Shown: positions 37,087 to 46,971 of the stretch, one piece after another
Layout: each line of letters begins with the position of its first letter
How positions within the stretch are numbered: position 1 is the stretch's first letter
Assembly (NCBI GenBank): GCA_002354735.1
Contig: DEMD01000010.1
Location: 310,001-374,000, forward strand
From: Gammaproteobacteria bacterium UBA2679
GTDB taxonomy: Bacteria > Pseudomonadota > Gammaproteobacteria > Pseudomonadales > Oleiphilaceae
Direction of reading: 5' to 3'
Length of the DNA stretch: 64,000 bases
The notes under the pieces: model-generated
What the model saw: only the letters and a program-made list of their open reading frames with translations
The model's database searches: none
Told to the model about the DNA's origin: nothing
Program-made: the position numbers and the translations under genes

Positions 37087-38103
37087 GTGACAATTTCAGC
37101 GGCAGGGCACCGTCGTCCGCTCATCATCACCAGTGGGGAGCCCGCGGGCGTGGGTCCGGACCTGTGTGTGAGGCTGGCGGCTGCCGGCATGGCTGCACCT
37201 GCTGTCTTTGCGGGTGATCCTGATCTCCTGCGCGAGCGCGCGGGGCGCCTTGGTCTGGATATTGAGATCATCGAATACCACGACGACATGACTGTCGCTG
37301 GTACTGCAGGCGACGCCACTGGGATTCGACCGATGTTCGTATTGCCTGTGCCGTTAGCTGAAGACGTGGCGCCGGGCCAGCCCTCAGCTGCGAATGGGTC
37401 TTCGGTAGTGAGCATGCTACAGCTGGCTGCACAGGGCTGCCTCGATGGTCGCTTCAGCGCCGTCGTTACCGCACCGGTCAACAAGGCACTCATCAATGAG
37501 GCGGGCATCGCCTTCAGCGGCCATACGGAATTTTTCCAGGATTATTCGGGCGTGCCTCTGGTCGTCATGATGCTGGCAAGTGCAGATCTGCGGGTCGCGC
37601 TCGTGACGACTCATCTGCCTCTGCGGCACGTCGCCGATGCCATCACTGCAGACCGCCTGCGAAGTATCATCGAGATCCTGCTGCACGATCTGCGCTCGCG
37701 CTTCGGCCTGGCCAGCCCCCGCATCCTGGTCGCTGGTCTCAATCCTCATGCAGGCGAAAATGGCTATCTGGGCCGAGAGGAAATTGACATCATCACGCCG
37801 GTATTGGACAGCTTTCGCGCAGCAGGTCATGCGCTCATAGGGCCCTTGCCAGCCGATACACTGTTTACCCCCAAGGTGCTGAAAGGCGCAGACGCGGTCT
37901 TGGCGATGTACCATGATCAGGGGCTGCCGGTGTTGAAGTACCAGGGCTTCGGCGCAGCGGCGAATATCACGCTCGGCCTGCCGTTCGTCAGGACATCGGT
38001 CGATCATGGTACCGCTTTCGATCTTGCCGGGACCATGAACGCTGATCTCGGTAGTCTTCAAACGGCCGTGAAGGTCGCCCTCGAAATGACGGTGCGCGCA
38101 TGA
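37087..38103 (+). CDS. pdxA: 4-hydroxythreonine-4-phosphate dehydrogenase
   Basis: This 338-residue metal- and NAD-dependent enzyme of pyridoxal phosphate synthesis has the opening ITSGEPAGVGPDL, FSGHTEFFQDYSG (metal His), GLNPHAGENGYLGREE, and AMYHDQGLPVLKY. The GTG start follows the surA stop with no gap. Its end overlaps ksgA by four bases. Confidence 0.96.
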   Translation: MTISAAGHRRPLIITSGEPAGVGPDLCVRLAAAGMAAPAVFAGDPDLLRERAGRLGLDIEIIEYHDDMTVAGTAGDATGIRPMFVLPVPLAEDVAPGQPSAANGSSVVSMLQLAAQGCLDGRFSAVVTAPVNKALINEAGIAFSGHTEFFQDYSGVPLVVMMLASADLRVALVTTHLPLRHVADAITADRLRSIIEILLHDLRSRFGLASPRILVAGLNPHAGENGYLGREEIDIITPVLDSFRAAGHALIGPLPADTLFTPKVLKGADAVLAMYHDQGLPVLKYQGFGAAANITLGLPFVRTSVDHGTAFDLAGTMNADLGSLQTAVKVALEMTVRA

Positions 38104-38960
38104 ATGATCCAGTCAATCCGACCCACGTAGGTCAGCTCCCAGGATTTCGGCATCAGGCTCGCAAGCGCTTCGGTCAGAACTTCCTGCGTTCTTCAACCGT
38201 CATCGACCGCATCATCGCCTCAATACGGCCTGGGCCGAGTGACCATATTGTCGAAATCGGCCCCGGGCAGGGCGCCATAACGGCTGGTTTGCTCGATAGC
38301 GGAGCCCTGGTTTCGGTCGTCGAACTGGACCGCGACCTCATTCCGCTGCTGAAAATAGAGTTTGCCACGCGGCAAAACCTTCGCATTCACGAAGCCGACG
38401 CGCTGCGCTTCGATTTCGCGTCGCTGCTTACGGAGGGCGAGAGTGGTCCGTCGGCCGGACTGAGGGTGGTCGGGAATCTGCCGTACAATATTTCCACGCC
38501 GCTGATATTCAAGCTGCTCGAGTATCGTACCGTTTTTACCGATATGCACTTCATGCTACAGCGTGAAGTGGTGGAGCGTCTGGCGGCAGAACCAGGCAGT
38601 AAGACCTATGGGCGGTTAAGCGTGATGACCCAGCACGCCTGTCGCGTGGAGCAGCTGTTCGATGTGCCGCCAACGGCTTTCGTGCCAGCACCGAAGGTCT
38701 GGTCGGCTATCGTCAGGCTCCAGCCGCTGCCTCGGCACTTCAGTACGAAGGAAGAGGAGGCGGTATTTGCCAATGTGGTGCAGCACAGCTTTTCCATGCG
38801 CAGGAAGACGATCAGGAATAACCTCAAGGGTATTGCAACGGACGAGCAAATGGCGTCAGTTGGTATCGATCCTGGCTGCAGGGCAGAAACTTTGAGCGGG
38901 TCGAGTTTCGTCAAGCTGGCTGAATTGTTGATCGAGGAAAGGAAGCAGAAGGAGACATGA
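38100..38960 (+). CDS. rsmA: 16S rRNA dimethyladenosine transferase
   Basis: This 286-residue SAM-dependent methyltransferase (KsgA) dimethylates A1518 and A1519 of 16S rRNA. Visible motifs are RKRFGQNFLRSS, VEIGPGQGAIT (SAM site), VVGNLPYNISTPLIF (catalytic NLPY) and FVPAPKVWSAIVRL. Its start overlaps the pdxA stop and its end overlaps apaH, each by four bases. Confidence 0.96.
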   Translation: MNDPVNPTHVGQLPGFRHQARKRFGQNFLRSSTVIDRIIASIRPGPSDHIVEIGPGQGAITAGLLDSGALVSVVELDRDLIPLLKIEFATRQNLRIHEADALRFDFASLLTEGESGPSAGLRVVGNLPYNISTPLIFKLLEYRTVFTDMHFMLQREVVERLAAEPGSKTYGRLSVMTQHACRVEQLFDVPPTAFVPAPKVWSAIVRLQPLPRHFSTKEEEAVFANVVQHSFSMRRKTIRNNLKGIATDEQMASVGIDPGCRAETLSGSSFVKLAELLIEERKQKET

Positions 38961-39817
38961 GCTTTTTTGCCATCGGCGATATCCAGGGCTGCTATGACGG
39001 TTTTCGCGCCCTGCTGGATCGCATTCATTTCAATCCAGAGCTGGACACGGTCTGGCTGGCCGGCGATCTCGTCAATCGTGGTCCGGGTTCGCTCGATACT
39101 TTGCGCTTCGTTCGTCAACACCCGGCTTTCAAGGTGGTGCTCGGCAATCACGATCTGCATCTGCTGGCAGTTGCCTTCGGTGGTGCGTCGCTCAAGCGCA
39201 AGGATACACTCCGCCAGGTTCTGGACGCACCCGACGCCGATGAGCTTCTACAGTGGCTCGCGCAGCAAGCATTAATGCTCACAGGACAAAGTTTCAGTGG
39301 GCTCTCGCTGGCCATGACCCATGCGGGCATCCCCCCGCACTGGACCATCCCCAAGGCGCAGTCGCTGGCCGCAGAACTTGAAACCGCCATTCGAGCGGCG
39401 GCGGCCGATCCGAAAAGCGACCATTTTCTGCGTCATATGTATGGTAACGACGCCGATCAGTGGAAGGAGGCATTGGAAGGTAATCTCAGATTACAGGCAA
39501 TAGCCAATTACCTGACCCGCATGCGCTTCATCGATACTGACTTCAGGATGGACCTGAACCTCAAGGAAGACGTCGACTCGGCGCCCTCGAACTTGAAGCC
39601 ATGGTTTGTATATCCACGGCCCGACAAGGTTCGTATCCTGTTCGGTCACTGGGCCGCTCTCGAAGGCGAAGCGGCTTCGACCTATGCCATCGCGCTCGAC
39701 GCTGGCTATGTGTGGGGTGGCCATATGAAAGCCGTGAATATCGATACGATCACAGACAATAACGATCACGTCGCCATCGAGGTCTCGGCGCCCATGGAGC
39801 AGGTACCTTTGAAATGA
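38957..39817 (+). CDS. apaH: Symmetrical diadenosine tetraphosphatase
   Basis: This 286-residue metallophosphatase cleaves Ap4A to two ADP and also decaps Np4-capped RNA in E. coli. The metal motifs are all present: GDIQG, AGDLVNRG, LGNHD, and a later FGHWA. The usual companion apaG, commonly between ksgA and apaH, is absent. It overlaps ksgA and thiS by four bases each. Confidence 0.95.
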   Translation: MSFFAIGDIQGCYDGFRALLDRIHFNPELDTVWLAGDLVNRGPGSLDTLRFVRQHPAFKVVLGNHDLHLLAVAFGGASLKRKDTLRQVLDAPDADELLQWLAQQALMLTGQSFSGLSLAMTHAGIPPHWTIPKAQSLAAELETAIRAAAADPKSDHFLRHMYGNDADQWKEALEGNLRLQAIANYLTRMRFIDTDFRMDLNLKEDVDSAPSNLKPWFVYPRPDKVRILFGHWAALEGEAASTYAIALDAGYVWGGHMKAVNIDTITDNNDHVAIEVSAPMEQVPLK

Positions 39818-40023
39818 AGCCGCTTGAAATCAGTGTCAACGGCGAGTCGTGCAGTATGCCGGCGGACGCCAGTGTGGCCGACCTGCTTGCCGAGCTGAAG
39901 TTGACTGGCCGCCGGATCGCAGTCGAACTCAACGAAGAAATCGTACCCAAATCCAGTTATGCGCAGACGCGACTGACAACTGGTGATCAGCTCGAGATCG
40001 TTCATGCCATAGGTGGAGGTTAA
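39814..40023 (+). CDS. thiS: Sulfur carrier protein ThiS
   Basis: This 69-residue ubiquitin-like protein ends in IGGG; the terminal Gly is thiocarboxylated to carry sulfur for thiazole synthesis. The opening MKPLEISVNGESCSM is typical. Its start overlaps the apaH stop (ATGA) and thiG begins three bases after it. Confidence 0.94.
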   Translation: MKPLEISVNGESCSMPADASVADLLAELKLTGRRIAVELNEEIVPKSSYAQTRLTTGDQLEIVHAIGGG

Positions 40024-40026
40024 TCA

Positions 40027-40845
40027 GTGTCAATAGTAAGACCTGGAGCGGGTGAAGCCGATCGCTTCACGGTAGGCTCGCATACATTCAAGTCACGTCT
40101 GCTGGTTGGTACCGGCAAATACAGGGATTTCGAGCAGACCCAGCTGGCAATAGAGGCCAGTGGTGCTGAAATCGTGACTGTCGCAATACGCCGCACAAAC
40201 ATCGGCCAGAACCCCGACGAGCCCAATCTGCTCGACTTCCTGCCGCCGGACAAGTACACCATCCTGCCGAACACGGCCGGCTGTCATACTGCCAAAGAGG
40301 CTGTTCGAACCTGTCGTCTCGCCCGTGAGCTGCTGGATGGCTGGAACCTGGTGAAGCTGGAAGTCCTGAGTGAGCACAAAACGCTGTATCCGGACGTCGT
40401 AGAGACCCTCAAGGCAGCAGAAGTACTGGTGCAGGACGGTTTCGAAGTCATGGTCTATACCAGCGACGATCCCATCGTCGCACGGCAGCTGGAAGCGATC
40501 GGCTGCAAGGCTGTGATGCCGCTGGGTGCGCCAATCGGCTCGGGGCTTGGGCTACAGAATCCCTACAATATCGCGATGATTCTGGAAGAGCTGAGTGTGC
40601 CTGTGCTTGTGGACGCCGGCGTTGGTACAGCGTCCGAGGCTGCGGTGGCGATGGAATTGGGCTGCGATGGTGTGCTGATGAACACCGCCATTGCACTCGC
40701 TGATGACCCGGTCATGATGGCCAGGGCTATGCGACTGGCTGTTGAAAGCGGCCGGCTGGCCTACCTCGCGGGACGAATGCCACGCAAGGCTCACGCTAGT
40801 GCGTCATCGCCAATGGATAACCTCGTCGGACGCCGCCCTGCCTGA
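40027..40845 (+). CDS. thiG: Thiazole synthase
   Basis: This 272-residue TIM-barrel enzyme forms the thiazole phosphate of thiamine with ThiS thiocarboxylate. Motifs include [66 protein letters not shown] and [18 protein letters not shown]. It starts with GTG. A weak, bulged GC hairpin lies in the 45-bp gap after its stop. Confidence 0.96.
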   Translation: MSIVRPGAGEADRFTVGSHTFKSRLLVGTGKYRDFEQTQLAIEASGAEIVTVAIRRTNIGQNPDEPNLLDFLPPDKYTILPNTAGCHTAKEAVRTCRLARELLDGWNLVKLEVLSEHKTLYPDVVETLKAAEVLVQDGFEVMVYTSDDPIVARQLEAIGCKAVMPLGAPIGSGLGLQNPYNIAMILEELSVPVLVDAGVGTASEAAVAMELGCDGVLMNTAIALADDPVMMARAMRLAVESGRLAYLAGRMPRKAHASASSPMDNLVGRRPA

Positions 40846-40890
40846 TCCCTGGCCAGGCGTCCGATGGCGCCTCTGGCTCTAATCAGAATT

Positions 40891-41748
40891 TTATGCCTCG
40901 GCGGTCATCCGGTGCACATTGCTGCTTCGAAAAGGATGCGAGCGGTAGGTGCCCAATACGCGAACCTCATCGACGAAGAAGGTCAGTTCCTCGATCGCAA
41001 GCTTGAGCGATTCAGAGTGCACGTGGCCTTCGATATCAACATGAAACTGCGTGGCATTGAGGCTACCCCCGGGCATGTAACTTTCCAGTTTGACAAGGTT
41101 CACGCCGTTGGTCGCAAATCCGCCCAGCGCCTTGTACAGCGAAGCCGGGATGTTTCTGACCTTGAAGAGTAGCGATGTGATGTAATCGACGCCGGGCTCC
41201 ATCGGCGGAATCTGCTCTTCATGGGACAGGATGATAAAGCGGGTAGTGTTGCCTGCCTTGTCCTGGAAATTTTCCTGAATGATGCTCAGCCCGTAGAGTT
41301 CCGCAGCCAGACGTGACGAGATCGCCGCGTGAGTCGGATCCGCCATCTGACTGATTTCCAGCGCGGCGCCGGCCGTGTCCAGCTTGGCCTGGGCCTGCAT
41401 ACCAAGACGGGTGATATTGTCCTTGCACTGTGCAAGCGCCTGCGGATGTGAGTGCACCACCTTGATCTGCTCAAGCGCCGTGCCTGGCAAACCCACAAGG
41501 CAATGATTGACCGCCTCGAAGTGCTCAGCAACGATGTGAAGGCTCATCTCCGGAATCAGACGGTAGATTTCCTCGACACGTCCGGCAGTGGAGTTGTCGA
41601 CCGGGATCATCGCCAGCTCGGCAGTACCCGCTTCCACTTCCAGCATGGCCTTGTGAAACGAGGCACAGGCCCGTGCGCTTTTCTCGGGGAAGACGTGCTT
41701 GCAGGCGAGATGGGAGTATGCGCCTTCGTGGCCCTGGTAAACGATCAA
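40891..41748 (-). CDS. pheA: Prephenate dehydratase (monofunctional)
   Basis: This 285-residue enzyme converts prephenate to phenylpyruvate in phenylalanine synthesis. It shows YQGHEGAYSHLAC at the start, IPVDNSTAGRV, the catalytic NTTRFIIL region, and an ACT domain with FATNGVNLVKLESY for feedback by phenylalanine. The TTG at 41748 is preferred because GAGG lies upstream and family proteins begin just here; a TTG at 41814 would add 22 unrelated residues. No chorismate mutase domain is attached. Confidence 0.92.
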   Translation of the reverse strand: MIVYQGHEGAYSHLACKHVFPEKSARACASFHKAMLEVEAGTAELAMIPVDNSTAGRVEEIYRLIPEMSLHIVAEHFEAVNHCLVGLPGTALEQIKVVHSHPQALAQCKDNITRLGMQAQAKLDTAGAALEISQMADPTHAAISSRLAAELYGLSIIQENFQDKAGNTTRFIILSHEEQIPPMEPGVDYITSLLFKVRNIPASLYKALGGFATNGVNLVKLESYMPGGSLNATQFHVDIEGHVHSESLKLAIEELTFFVDEVRVLGTYRSHPFRSSNVHRMTAEA

Positions 41749-41903
41749 TGCAACCTCGACTGTGATTGAATGCTGGAGCGCTGATTTGACAGCTGTGCAG
41801 CGAGTGTAATTCAATCCAGCGCGTAACTAAACAGCCGAGCGGCTCCATCTGGCGCCTGATTAGGGCTTGTTCTGTTGAGTACAATCCATCTTCCGGGAAC
41901 GAC

Positions 41904-42464
41904 ATGCAGACGCTCATTTTTCTGATAGTAGCTATCGGATTCTACTTTTTCATGAAGCGCGTGCTAACGGTCAGCGGTTCGCCTCGCGAGCGCCTGCTAC
42001 TCGTTGGCGTAGGTGTGACGATTCTTGGTTTACTGGTCTACATGGTGGCTCATGGGCGGTTCCAGTTCCTTGCGCCGCTCATGGCTGGCCTCATACCACT
42101 GATCAGGCGACTGCCGTTGCTGCTGACGCTGCTGGGGCGAGTCTTCCCACAGCAGAAGTCGCAACTCATCGAGCGTCTGCGGGCCCTCTTTGGTGGGCGC
42201 CTAGACAGGGATGGTAGCGCTGGCCGACACAGCCGCTCCGGACCATCTGGAGGAACGCGTCAGGGCGCTGAGCAGGCCCGCCGTGAAGCGCTCGAAACGC
42301 TTGGGCTGTCAGGCAACCCGGACAAGGCGACCATCGTTTCAGCGCATCGACGCCTGATGCAGGCCGCGCATCCCGACCACGGCGGCAGCCATGAAGAGGC
42401 CGCTCGGTTAAATGCCGCGAAGGATCTGCTGCTAGCGGGCCTCGGTAAAAAACAGCAGGCGTGA
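41904..42464 (+). CDS. Membrane-anchored J-domain protein
   Basis: This 186-residue protein has two or three hydrophobic stretches in the first 85 residues, a basic, Gly/Ser-rich linker, and a short C-terminal J-domain (about 128-182) with the essential HPD in AAHPDHGGSHEEAARLNAAKD. Such TIM14/DjlA-like co-chaperones recruit DnaK to the membrane. Partner and role are unknown. Its 3' end overlaps the convergent LysE gene by 33 bp. Confidence 0.85.
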   Translation: MQTLIFLIVAIGFYFFMKRVLTVSGSPRERLLLVGVGVTILGLLVYMVAHGRFQFLAPLMAGLIPLIRRLPLLLTLLGRVFPQQKSQLIERLRALFGGRLDRDGSAGRHSRSGPSGGTRQGAEQARREALETLGLSGNPDKATIVSAHRRLMQAAHPDHGGSHEEAARLNAAKDLLLAGLGKKQQA

Positions 42465-43124
42465 GCCAAAGGCGATCAGTACACCGCCCATCACAGCGTC
42501 CACCCACTTGAGTGACTGGATAAAGCGACTGCGGACGGCTGAGGTTGAAAGCAGCAGGCTAACGAGTGCGAACCACCCCATCGTCGCCAGGCTCATGTAG
42601 ATGCCATAGGCAAGCTGTATGGCCTTGGGTGTGTCCGGTTCGATGACAACTGAAAACAGGGCGAAGAAGAAGAGCGTAGCCTTCGGGTTCAACACGTTGG
42701 TGAGGAAGCCGGTCCAGAGCGGGCGAGAAACAGGCTGACGAGGTTTGGAGGCAGAATCAGGGCCCACGACGGACCCGCTCGACGGATCGGTGCCACCGGT
42801 GCGCTGCGGCTCGCTATTCGCAGCCTTGCTGGAGAAGGCACTACGCAGGCATTGCAAGCCGAGGTATACCAGATAAGCCGCGCCGCAGATTCTGACGAGG
42901 TCAAACAGCCAGGCCGATTGATGCATGATGACGGCAAGGCCGAGCAGCGAATAGGCTACGTGAACCATGATCCCTAGACCGATGCCAACGCTACTGGCAA
43001 TTGCTGTTGCCTTGCCAGCTACGAGGCTCTGACGAATGACCAGCATAAGGTCGGGGCCGGGACTGATAACGGCCAGCAGATGGGCCACCGCGACCATCAT
43101 GAATTCCTGCCAGTATGCGAGCAT
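42432..43124 (-). CDS. LysE/RhtB family amino-acid exporter
   Basis: This 230-residue inner-membrane protein has the LysE signature AVISPGPDLMLVIRQSL and about six hydrophobic segments, with a poorly conserved Ser/Pro-rich loop in the middle. Family members export amino acids such as homoserine or threonine. The ATG at 43124 has AGGA eight bases upstream. It is divergent from the glutaredoxin gene. Confidence 0.9.
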   Translation of the reverse strand: MLAYWQEFMMVAVAHLLAVISPGPDLMLVIRQSLVAGKATAIASSVGIGLGIMVHVAYSLLGLAVIMHQSAWLFDLVRICGAAYLVYLGLQCLRSAFSSKAANSEPQRTGGTDPSSGSVVGPDSASKPRQPVSRPLWTGFLTNVLNPKATLFFFALFSVVIEPDTPKAIQLAYGIYMSLATMGWFALVSLLLSTSAVRSRFIQSLKWVDAVMGGVLIAFGSRLLFFTEAR

Positions 43125-43160
43125 GTGCTGTATCCTGAATGCCAAGACGAACTGCCGGGG

Positions 43161-43526
43161 GTGAGCTTGATCCGAATTGTGCTAATACTTGTGTTGAGCC
43201 TGTGGTTGGCTTCCGCAAGTCGAGCCGAGTCTAAGGCGGGCGAAATTACACTCTTCAGCCAGACCTACTGTGCGGCTTGCGAAGTGGCCAAACGTTATCT
43301 GGACTCGCGGCAGGTTCCCTACCGTGAATACAACATCAGTGAGTCGCAGACGGCACATCGCTATTTCGAGAAACTTGGGGGCCGGGGTACGCCGTTCTTT
43401 ATCGTCAACAACAAACGAATGCAGGGCTTCGACAGCCAGCGTTTCTGGTCCTTGTACGGCGTGCCAGTGCCTGACGGGCCTTCGGTGGAAGCCTTGCCAG
43501 TCACGCCGCCACCCGGCGCGCGGTAA
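43161..43526 (+). CDS. Periplasmic glutaredoxin-like protein
   Basis: This 121-residue protein has a cleavable-looking signal (hydrophobic core LIRIVLILVLSLWLA, then SASRAES) and a glutaredoxin fold with the redox motif C-A-A-C in QTYCAACEVAKRYL and the cis-Pro in GTPFF. Export is unusual for glutaredoxins, which normally rely on cytosolic glutathione. The GTG start is chosen from the signal peptide; a TTG six bases later is equally possible. A Pro-rich tail follows the domain. Confidence 0.8.
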   Translation: MSLIRIVLILVLSLWLASASRAESKAGEITLFSQTYCAACEVAKRYLDSRQVPYREYNISESQTAHRYFEKLGGRGTPFFIVNNKRMQGFDSQRFWSLYGVPVPDGPSVEALPVTPPPGAR

Positions 43527-43551
43527 CGCGCTGCCGGAAGGCTATTGCAAC

Positions 43552-44883
43552 TCAGCCCTTGCCCTGTTCTCTTGCGACTGCCCGATAACCGATATCGCGC
43601 CGGCAATACATGCCATCCCAGTTGATCCGTTCCACGCCCGCGTAAGCTCGAGCCTGGGCATCAGCAACACTATCGCCCAAAGCCGTCACGCACAGCACAC
43701 GACCACCGTTCGTGGCGAGCGTGTCGGATTCATCAGGCTTACTGCTGGTGCCCGCATGGAATACCTTCAGGGAGCCTGCCGGTAAGCCGAGCGTCGCAGC
43801 AGTCACATCACCCTGGGCATCCAGGCCTTTAATGACCTTGCCCTTGTCGTAGGCCTCGGGATATCCGCCTGCGGCAAGCACCACGCCAAGCGCCGAGGCG
43901 TCGGCCCATTCACAGCTGACTTCGTCGAGGCGCTGCTCGATACCAGCCAGTATGAGTTCAGCAAAGTCGCTCTTCAGACGCATCAGCACCGGCTGCGTCT
44001 CAGGGTCGCCAAAGCGGCAATTGAATTCGATCACGTTCGGTGTGCCGTCAGCTGCGATCATCAGGCCAGCATAGAGGAAGCCGGTGTAAGGAATGCCATC
44101 GGCTGTCATACCCTGCACCGTGGGTTCGATCACCTCGGCCATGATGCGCTCATGAATCGCCGGTGTGACCACTGGAGCAGGGGAATAGGCGCCCATGCCG
44201 CCGGTATTGAGGCCGGTGTCCGCATCGCCAATGCGCTTATGGTCCTGGCTGGATGCCATCGCCACGATATTGTGGCCATCGACCATAACGATAAAGCTGG
44301 CTTCTTCGCCAACCAGGCAGTCTTCGATAACGACACGGTGACCGGCGTCGCCGAAGCTGTTGCCCTCGAGCATGTCACGTACAGCTGCCTCAGCCTGATC
44401 CACCGTCTCCGCCACGATCACGCCTTTGCCAGCCGCCAGACCATCCGCTTTCACCACAATCGGCGCGCCTTGCTGGCGAATATAGGCGATGGCTTCATCA
44501 GGGCTGGTGAAGGTCTCGTAGGCCGCTGTGGGAATACCGTGGCGAGCCAGAAAATGCTTCGTAAAGGCCTTGGAGCCTTCGAGTTGCGCAGCGGCTTGCG
44601 AGGGGCCGAAGATTGGCACCTGACGAGCGCGGAAATAGTCGACTATACCGGCAACCAAAGGCGCCTCTGGGCCGACGACTATAAAATCGATCGCCTCGGC
44701 TTTTACCAGTGCCTCGATACCAGCGAAGTCGAGAATATCCAGCGCCACATTGCTGACGCCCGGCTCGAGTGCAGTACCGGCATTGCCTGGTGCGACCAGC
44801 ACCGCGTCCACACGCTCGCTCTGCATCAGTTTCCACGCCAGGGCATGTTCGCGTCCACCAGAGCCTATGACTAGAGCTTTCAT
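43552..44883 (-). CDS. purD: Phosphoribosylamine-glycine ligase
   Basis: This 443-residue ATP-grasp enzyme carries out the second step of purine synthesis. Motifs include [44 protein letters not shown], and [14 protein letters not shown]. The open frame extends farther upstream, but the ATG at 44883 is the standard start. It lies 64 bases after purH in the same series. Confidence 0.96.
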   Translation of the reverse strand: MKALVIGSGGREHALAWKLMQSERVDAVLVAPGNAGTALEPGVSNVALDILDFAGIEALVKAEAIDFIVVGPEAPLVAGIVDYFRARQVPIFGPSQAAAQLEGSKAFTKHFLARHGIPTAAYETFTSPDEAIAYIRQQGAPIVVKADGLAAGKGVIVAETVDQAEAAVRDMLEGNSFGDAGHRVVIEDCLVGEEASFIVMVDGHNIVAMASSQDHKRIGDADTGLNTGGMGAYSPAPVVTPAIHERIMAEVIEPTVQGMTADGIPYTGFLYAGLMIAADGTPNVIEFNCRFGDPETQPVLMRLKSDFAELILAGIEQRLDEVSCEWADASALGVVLAAGGYPEAYDKGKVIKGLDAQGDVTAATLGLPAGSLKVFHAGTSSKPDESDTLATNGGRVLCVTALGDSVADAQARAYAGVERINWDGMYCRRDIGYRAVAREQGKG

Positions 44884-44947
44884 TATGAATCCTGTACTTG
44901 ACCGCCTAGTCATGCTGAACAGGCGGCGTCGTGAGTTGCGCCGTTCA

Positions 44948-46585
44948 CTAGTGTCGGAAGTGGCGCATACCGGTGAATACCATGGCAATATCGTGGGCAT
45001 CAGCCGCAGCGATGACTTCATCATCGCGAATCGAGCCCCCCGGCTGGATGATGGCGGTTATGCCAACCCTTGCCGCGGCTTCGATACCGTCCTTGAAGGG
45101 GAAGAAGGCATCAGACGCCATGACAGATCCCGCTATCTTCAGGCCTTCATCGCCCGCCTTGATGTTGGCGATCTTGGCGCTGTAGACGCGACTCATCTGG
45201 CCCGCTCCGATACCGATGGTGCGGCGCTGTCGGGCATACACGATGGCATTGGACTTGACGAATTTCGCCACCTCCCAGGCAAACAGCATGTCGTCCATTT
45301 CCTGTTCGGTCGGCTCCCGTTTCGTCACCGTGCGAACGTCCTCTTCACTTACGATGCCGAGGTCGCGATCCTGAATGAGCAGACCGCCAGTAACCCGCTT
45401 GTAATCGAGCGCCGTCTGACGCACGTTGACGAGGTCGCCACACGACAACACCCGAATATTGGGCTTGCGAGCGAAGGTCTTGAGGGCATCTTCGCTGAAG
45501 GATGGCGCAACAACCACTTCGACGAACTGGCGGTCGAGGATTTCGCGAGCAGTGTCTGACTCTACTTCACGATTGAAGGCAATGATGCCGCCAAAGGCCG
45601 AGGTCGGATCTGTCTGGTAAGCGAGGTCATAGGCCTGCAGGAGGTCTGCGCCGAGCGCGACACCGCAGGGATTGGCGTGCTTCACGATCACGCAGGCCGG
45701 GTCGGCGTAAGGCTTGACGCACTCCAGTGCAGCGTCGGTATCGGCAATGTTATTAAATGAAAGCGCCTTGCCCTGCAGCTGCACAGAGGTCGCGACACCG
45801 GGCTCGGTATTGTCAGCCTCGATATAGAATGCACCTTCCTGATGCGGGTTCTCACCGTGGCGGAGATCCTGCTTCTTCACGAATTGCATGCTATGGGTGC
45901 GGGGAAACACGCGTTTGCCTACCTCCCGGATCGAGCGAAGATTCAGATCATTGTTGTCCGCATCCTCGATCTGCTCGTTGGCAGTGACGATCGCACCGAG
46001 GTAATTGGAAATCAGACCATCATATTCTGCGGTATGGGCAAAAGCCTTTGCCGCGAGGCTGAAGCGCAGATGCGCGCTGAGCCAGCCTTTGTCGCGTCGA
46101 ATATCGGCCAGCACACCGTTGTAGTCGCGTGGGTCGACGACCACGCAGGTATGGGCGTAGTTCTTTGCTGCCGCCCTGACCATCGTGGGGCCACCAATAT
46201 CGATATTCTCGATTGCGGTCTCTATGGAGCAGTCAGGTCGGCTCACAGTATCCTTGAAGGGATACAGGTTCACGATGACGAGATCGATCGGCAGGATACC
46301 GTTGTCCCGCATGACTTCATCGTCCTCGCCACGACGACCGAGAATACCGCCGTGCACCTTCGGGTGCAGGGTCTTGAGCCGGCCATCCATCATTTCAGGA
46401 AAGCCGGTGTACTCCGAGACTTCCGTCACCGAAATTTTGTTCTCCTGCAGCAGACGATACGTCCCACCGGTAGAAATGATCTCGATGCCGATCGCGGCGA
46501 GCGCGTTGGCAAATTCGACAATGCCCGTCTTATCAGAAACGCTGATCAGCGCCCGTCTGACCTCGATTGAGCCAACTGCACTCAT
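44948..46585 (-). CDS. purH: Bifunctional AICAR transformylase / IMP cyclohydrolase
   Basis: This 545-residue protein catalyses the last two steps of IMP synthesis. The N-terminal MGS-like cyclohydrolase domain shows [17 protein letters not shown] and [10 protein letters not shown]; the C-terminal transformylase domain shows [19 protein letters not shown] and [10 protein letters not shown]. It follows fis, in the known order fis-purH-purD of many Gammaproteobacteria. Confidence 0.97.
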   Translation of the reverse strand: MSAVGSIEVRRALISVSDKTGIVEFANALAAIGIEIISTGGTYRLLQENKISVTEVSEYTGFPEMMDGRLKTLHPKVHGGILGRRGEDDEVMRDNGILPIDLVIVNLYPFKDTVSRPDCSIETAIENIDIGGPTMVRAAAKNYAHTCVVVDPRDYNGVLADIRRDKGWLSAHLRFSLAAKAFAHTAEYDGLISNYLGAIVTANEQIEDADNNDLNLRSIREVGKRVFPRTHSMQFVKKQDLRHGENPHQEGAFYIEADNTEPGVATSVQLQGKALSFNNIADTDAALECVKPYADPACVIVKHANPCGVALGADLLQAYDLAYQTDPTSAFGGIIAFNREVESDTAREILDRQFVEVVVAPSFSEDALKTFARKPNIRVLSCGDLVNVRQTALDYKRVTGGLLIQDRDLGIVSEEDVRTVTKREPTEQEMDDMLFAWEVAKFVKSNAIVYARQRRTIGIGAGQMSRVYSAKIANIKAGDEGLKIAGSVMASDAFFPFKDGIEAAARVGITAIIQPGGSIRDDEVIAAADAHDIAMVFTGMRHFRH

Positions 46586-46618
46586 GAACTCTTCCCATTA
46601 CAAAAATTGAGGTTTACC

Positions 46619-46631
46619 GGACATCATGTCC
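46619..46631. repeat. Short inverted repeat between fis and purH
   Basis: GGACAT-C-ATGTCC is a perfect 13-bp palindrome with a one-base centre in the 65-bp gap. The arms are too close for a hairpin terminator, so a protein-binding site is the only obvious alternative; it may be chance. Confidence 0.25.
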
Positions 46632-46650
46632 AGAGGAAATTCGTCCTGCG

Positions 46651-46971
46651 CTAGAGCAGGCCGTACTGCTTCAGCTTCTTGCGCAGCGTACCGCGGTTGA
46701 GGCCAAGTATTTCTGCGGCCCTGGTCTGGTTGTTCCTGGTAAATCGCAGCGTCTGCTCCATCAGGGGCGCTTCGACTTCCGACAGGACCATATTGTAGAT
46801 GTCTCTGACTTCAAGGCCATCGAGCTGACCGAAGTAACGTGCCAGCGACTGGTCGACACTGTCTCTGAGGGTGCCTGGCTTATCTTTCTGATCCACGTAC
46901 AGCTGACAGCTGGGACGGCCTGTGTCGGCTAGTGATTCAGTTGTGGAGGACGCGAGAGTTTCCGTATTCAT
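46651..46971 (-). CDS. fis: DNA-binding protein Fis
   Basis: This 106-residue nucleoid protein and growth-phase regulator has a C-terminal helix-turn-helix [18 protein letters not shown] that is nearly identical to Fis. The N-terminal arm is less conserved. Its ATG overlaps the dusB stop by four bases, the classic dusB-fis arrangement. Confidence 0.96.
   Translation of the reverse strand: MNTETLASSTTESLADTGRPSCQLYVDQKDKPGTLRDSVDQSLARYFGQLDGLEVRDIYNMVLSEVEAPLMEQTLRFTRNNQTRAAEILGLNRGTLRKKLKQYGLL

Noticed and set aside
40846..40890. Terminator after thiG
   Set aside because: The GC arms need a two-base bulge and the T run is distant, so support is too weak.
45842..46570. 242-codon plus-strand frame opposite purH
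   Set aside because: Antisense shadow; purH is unambiguous.
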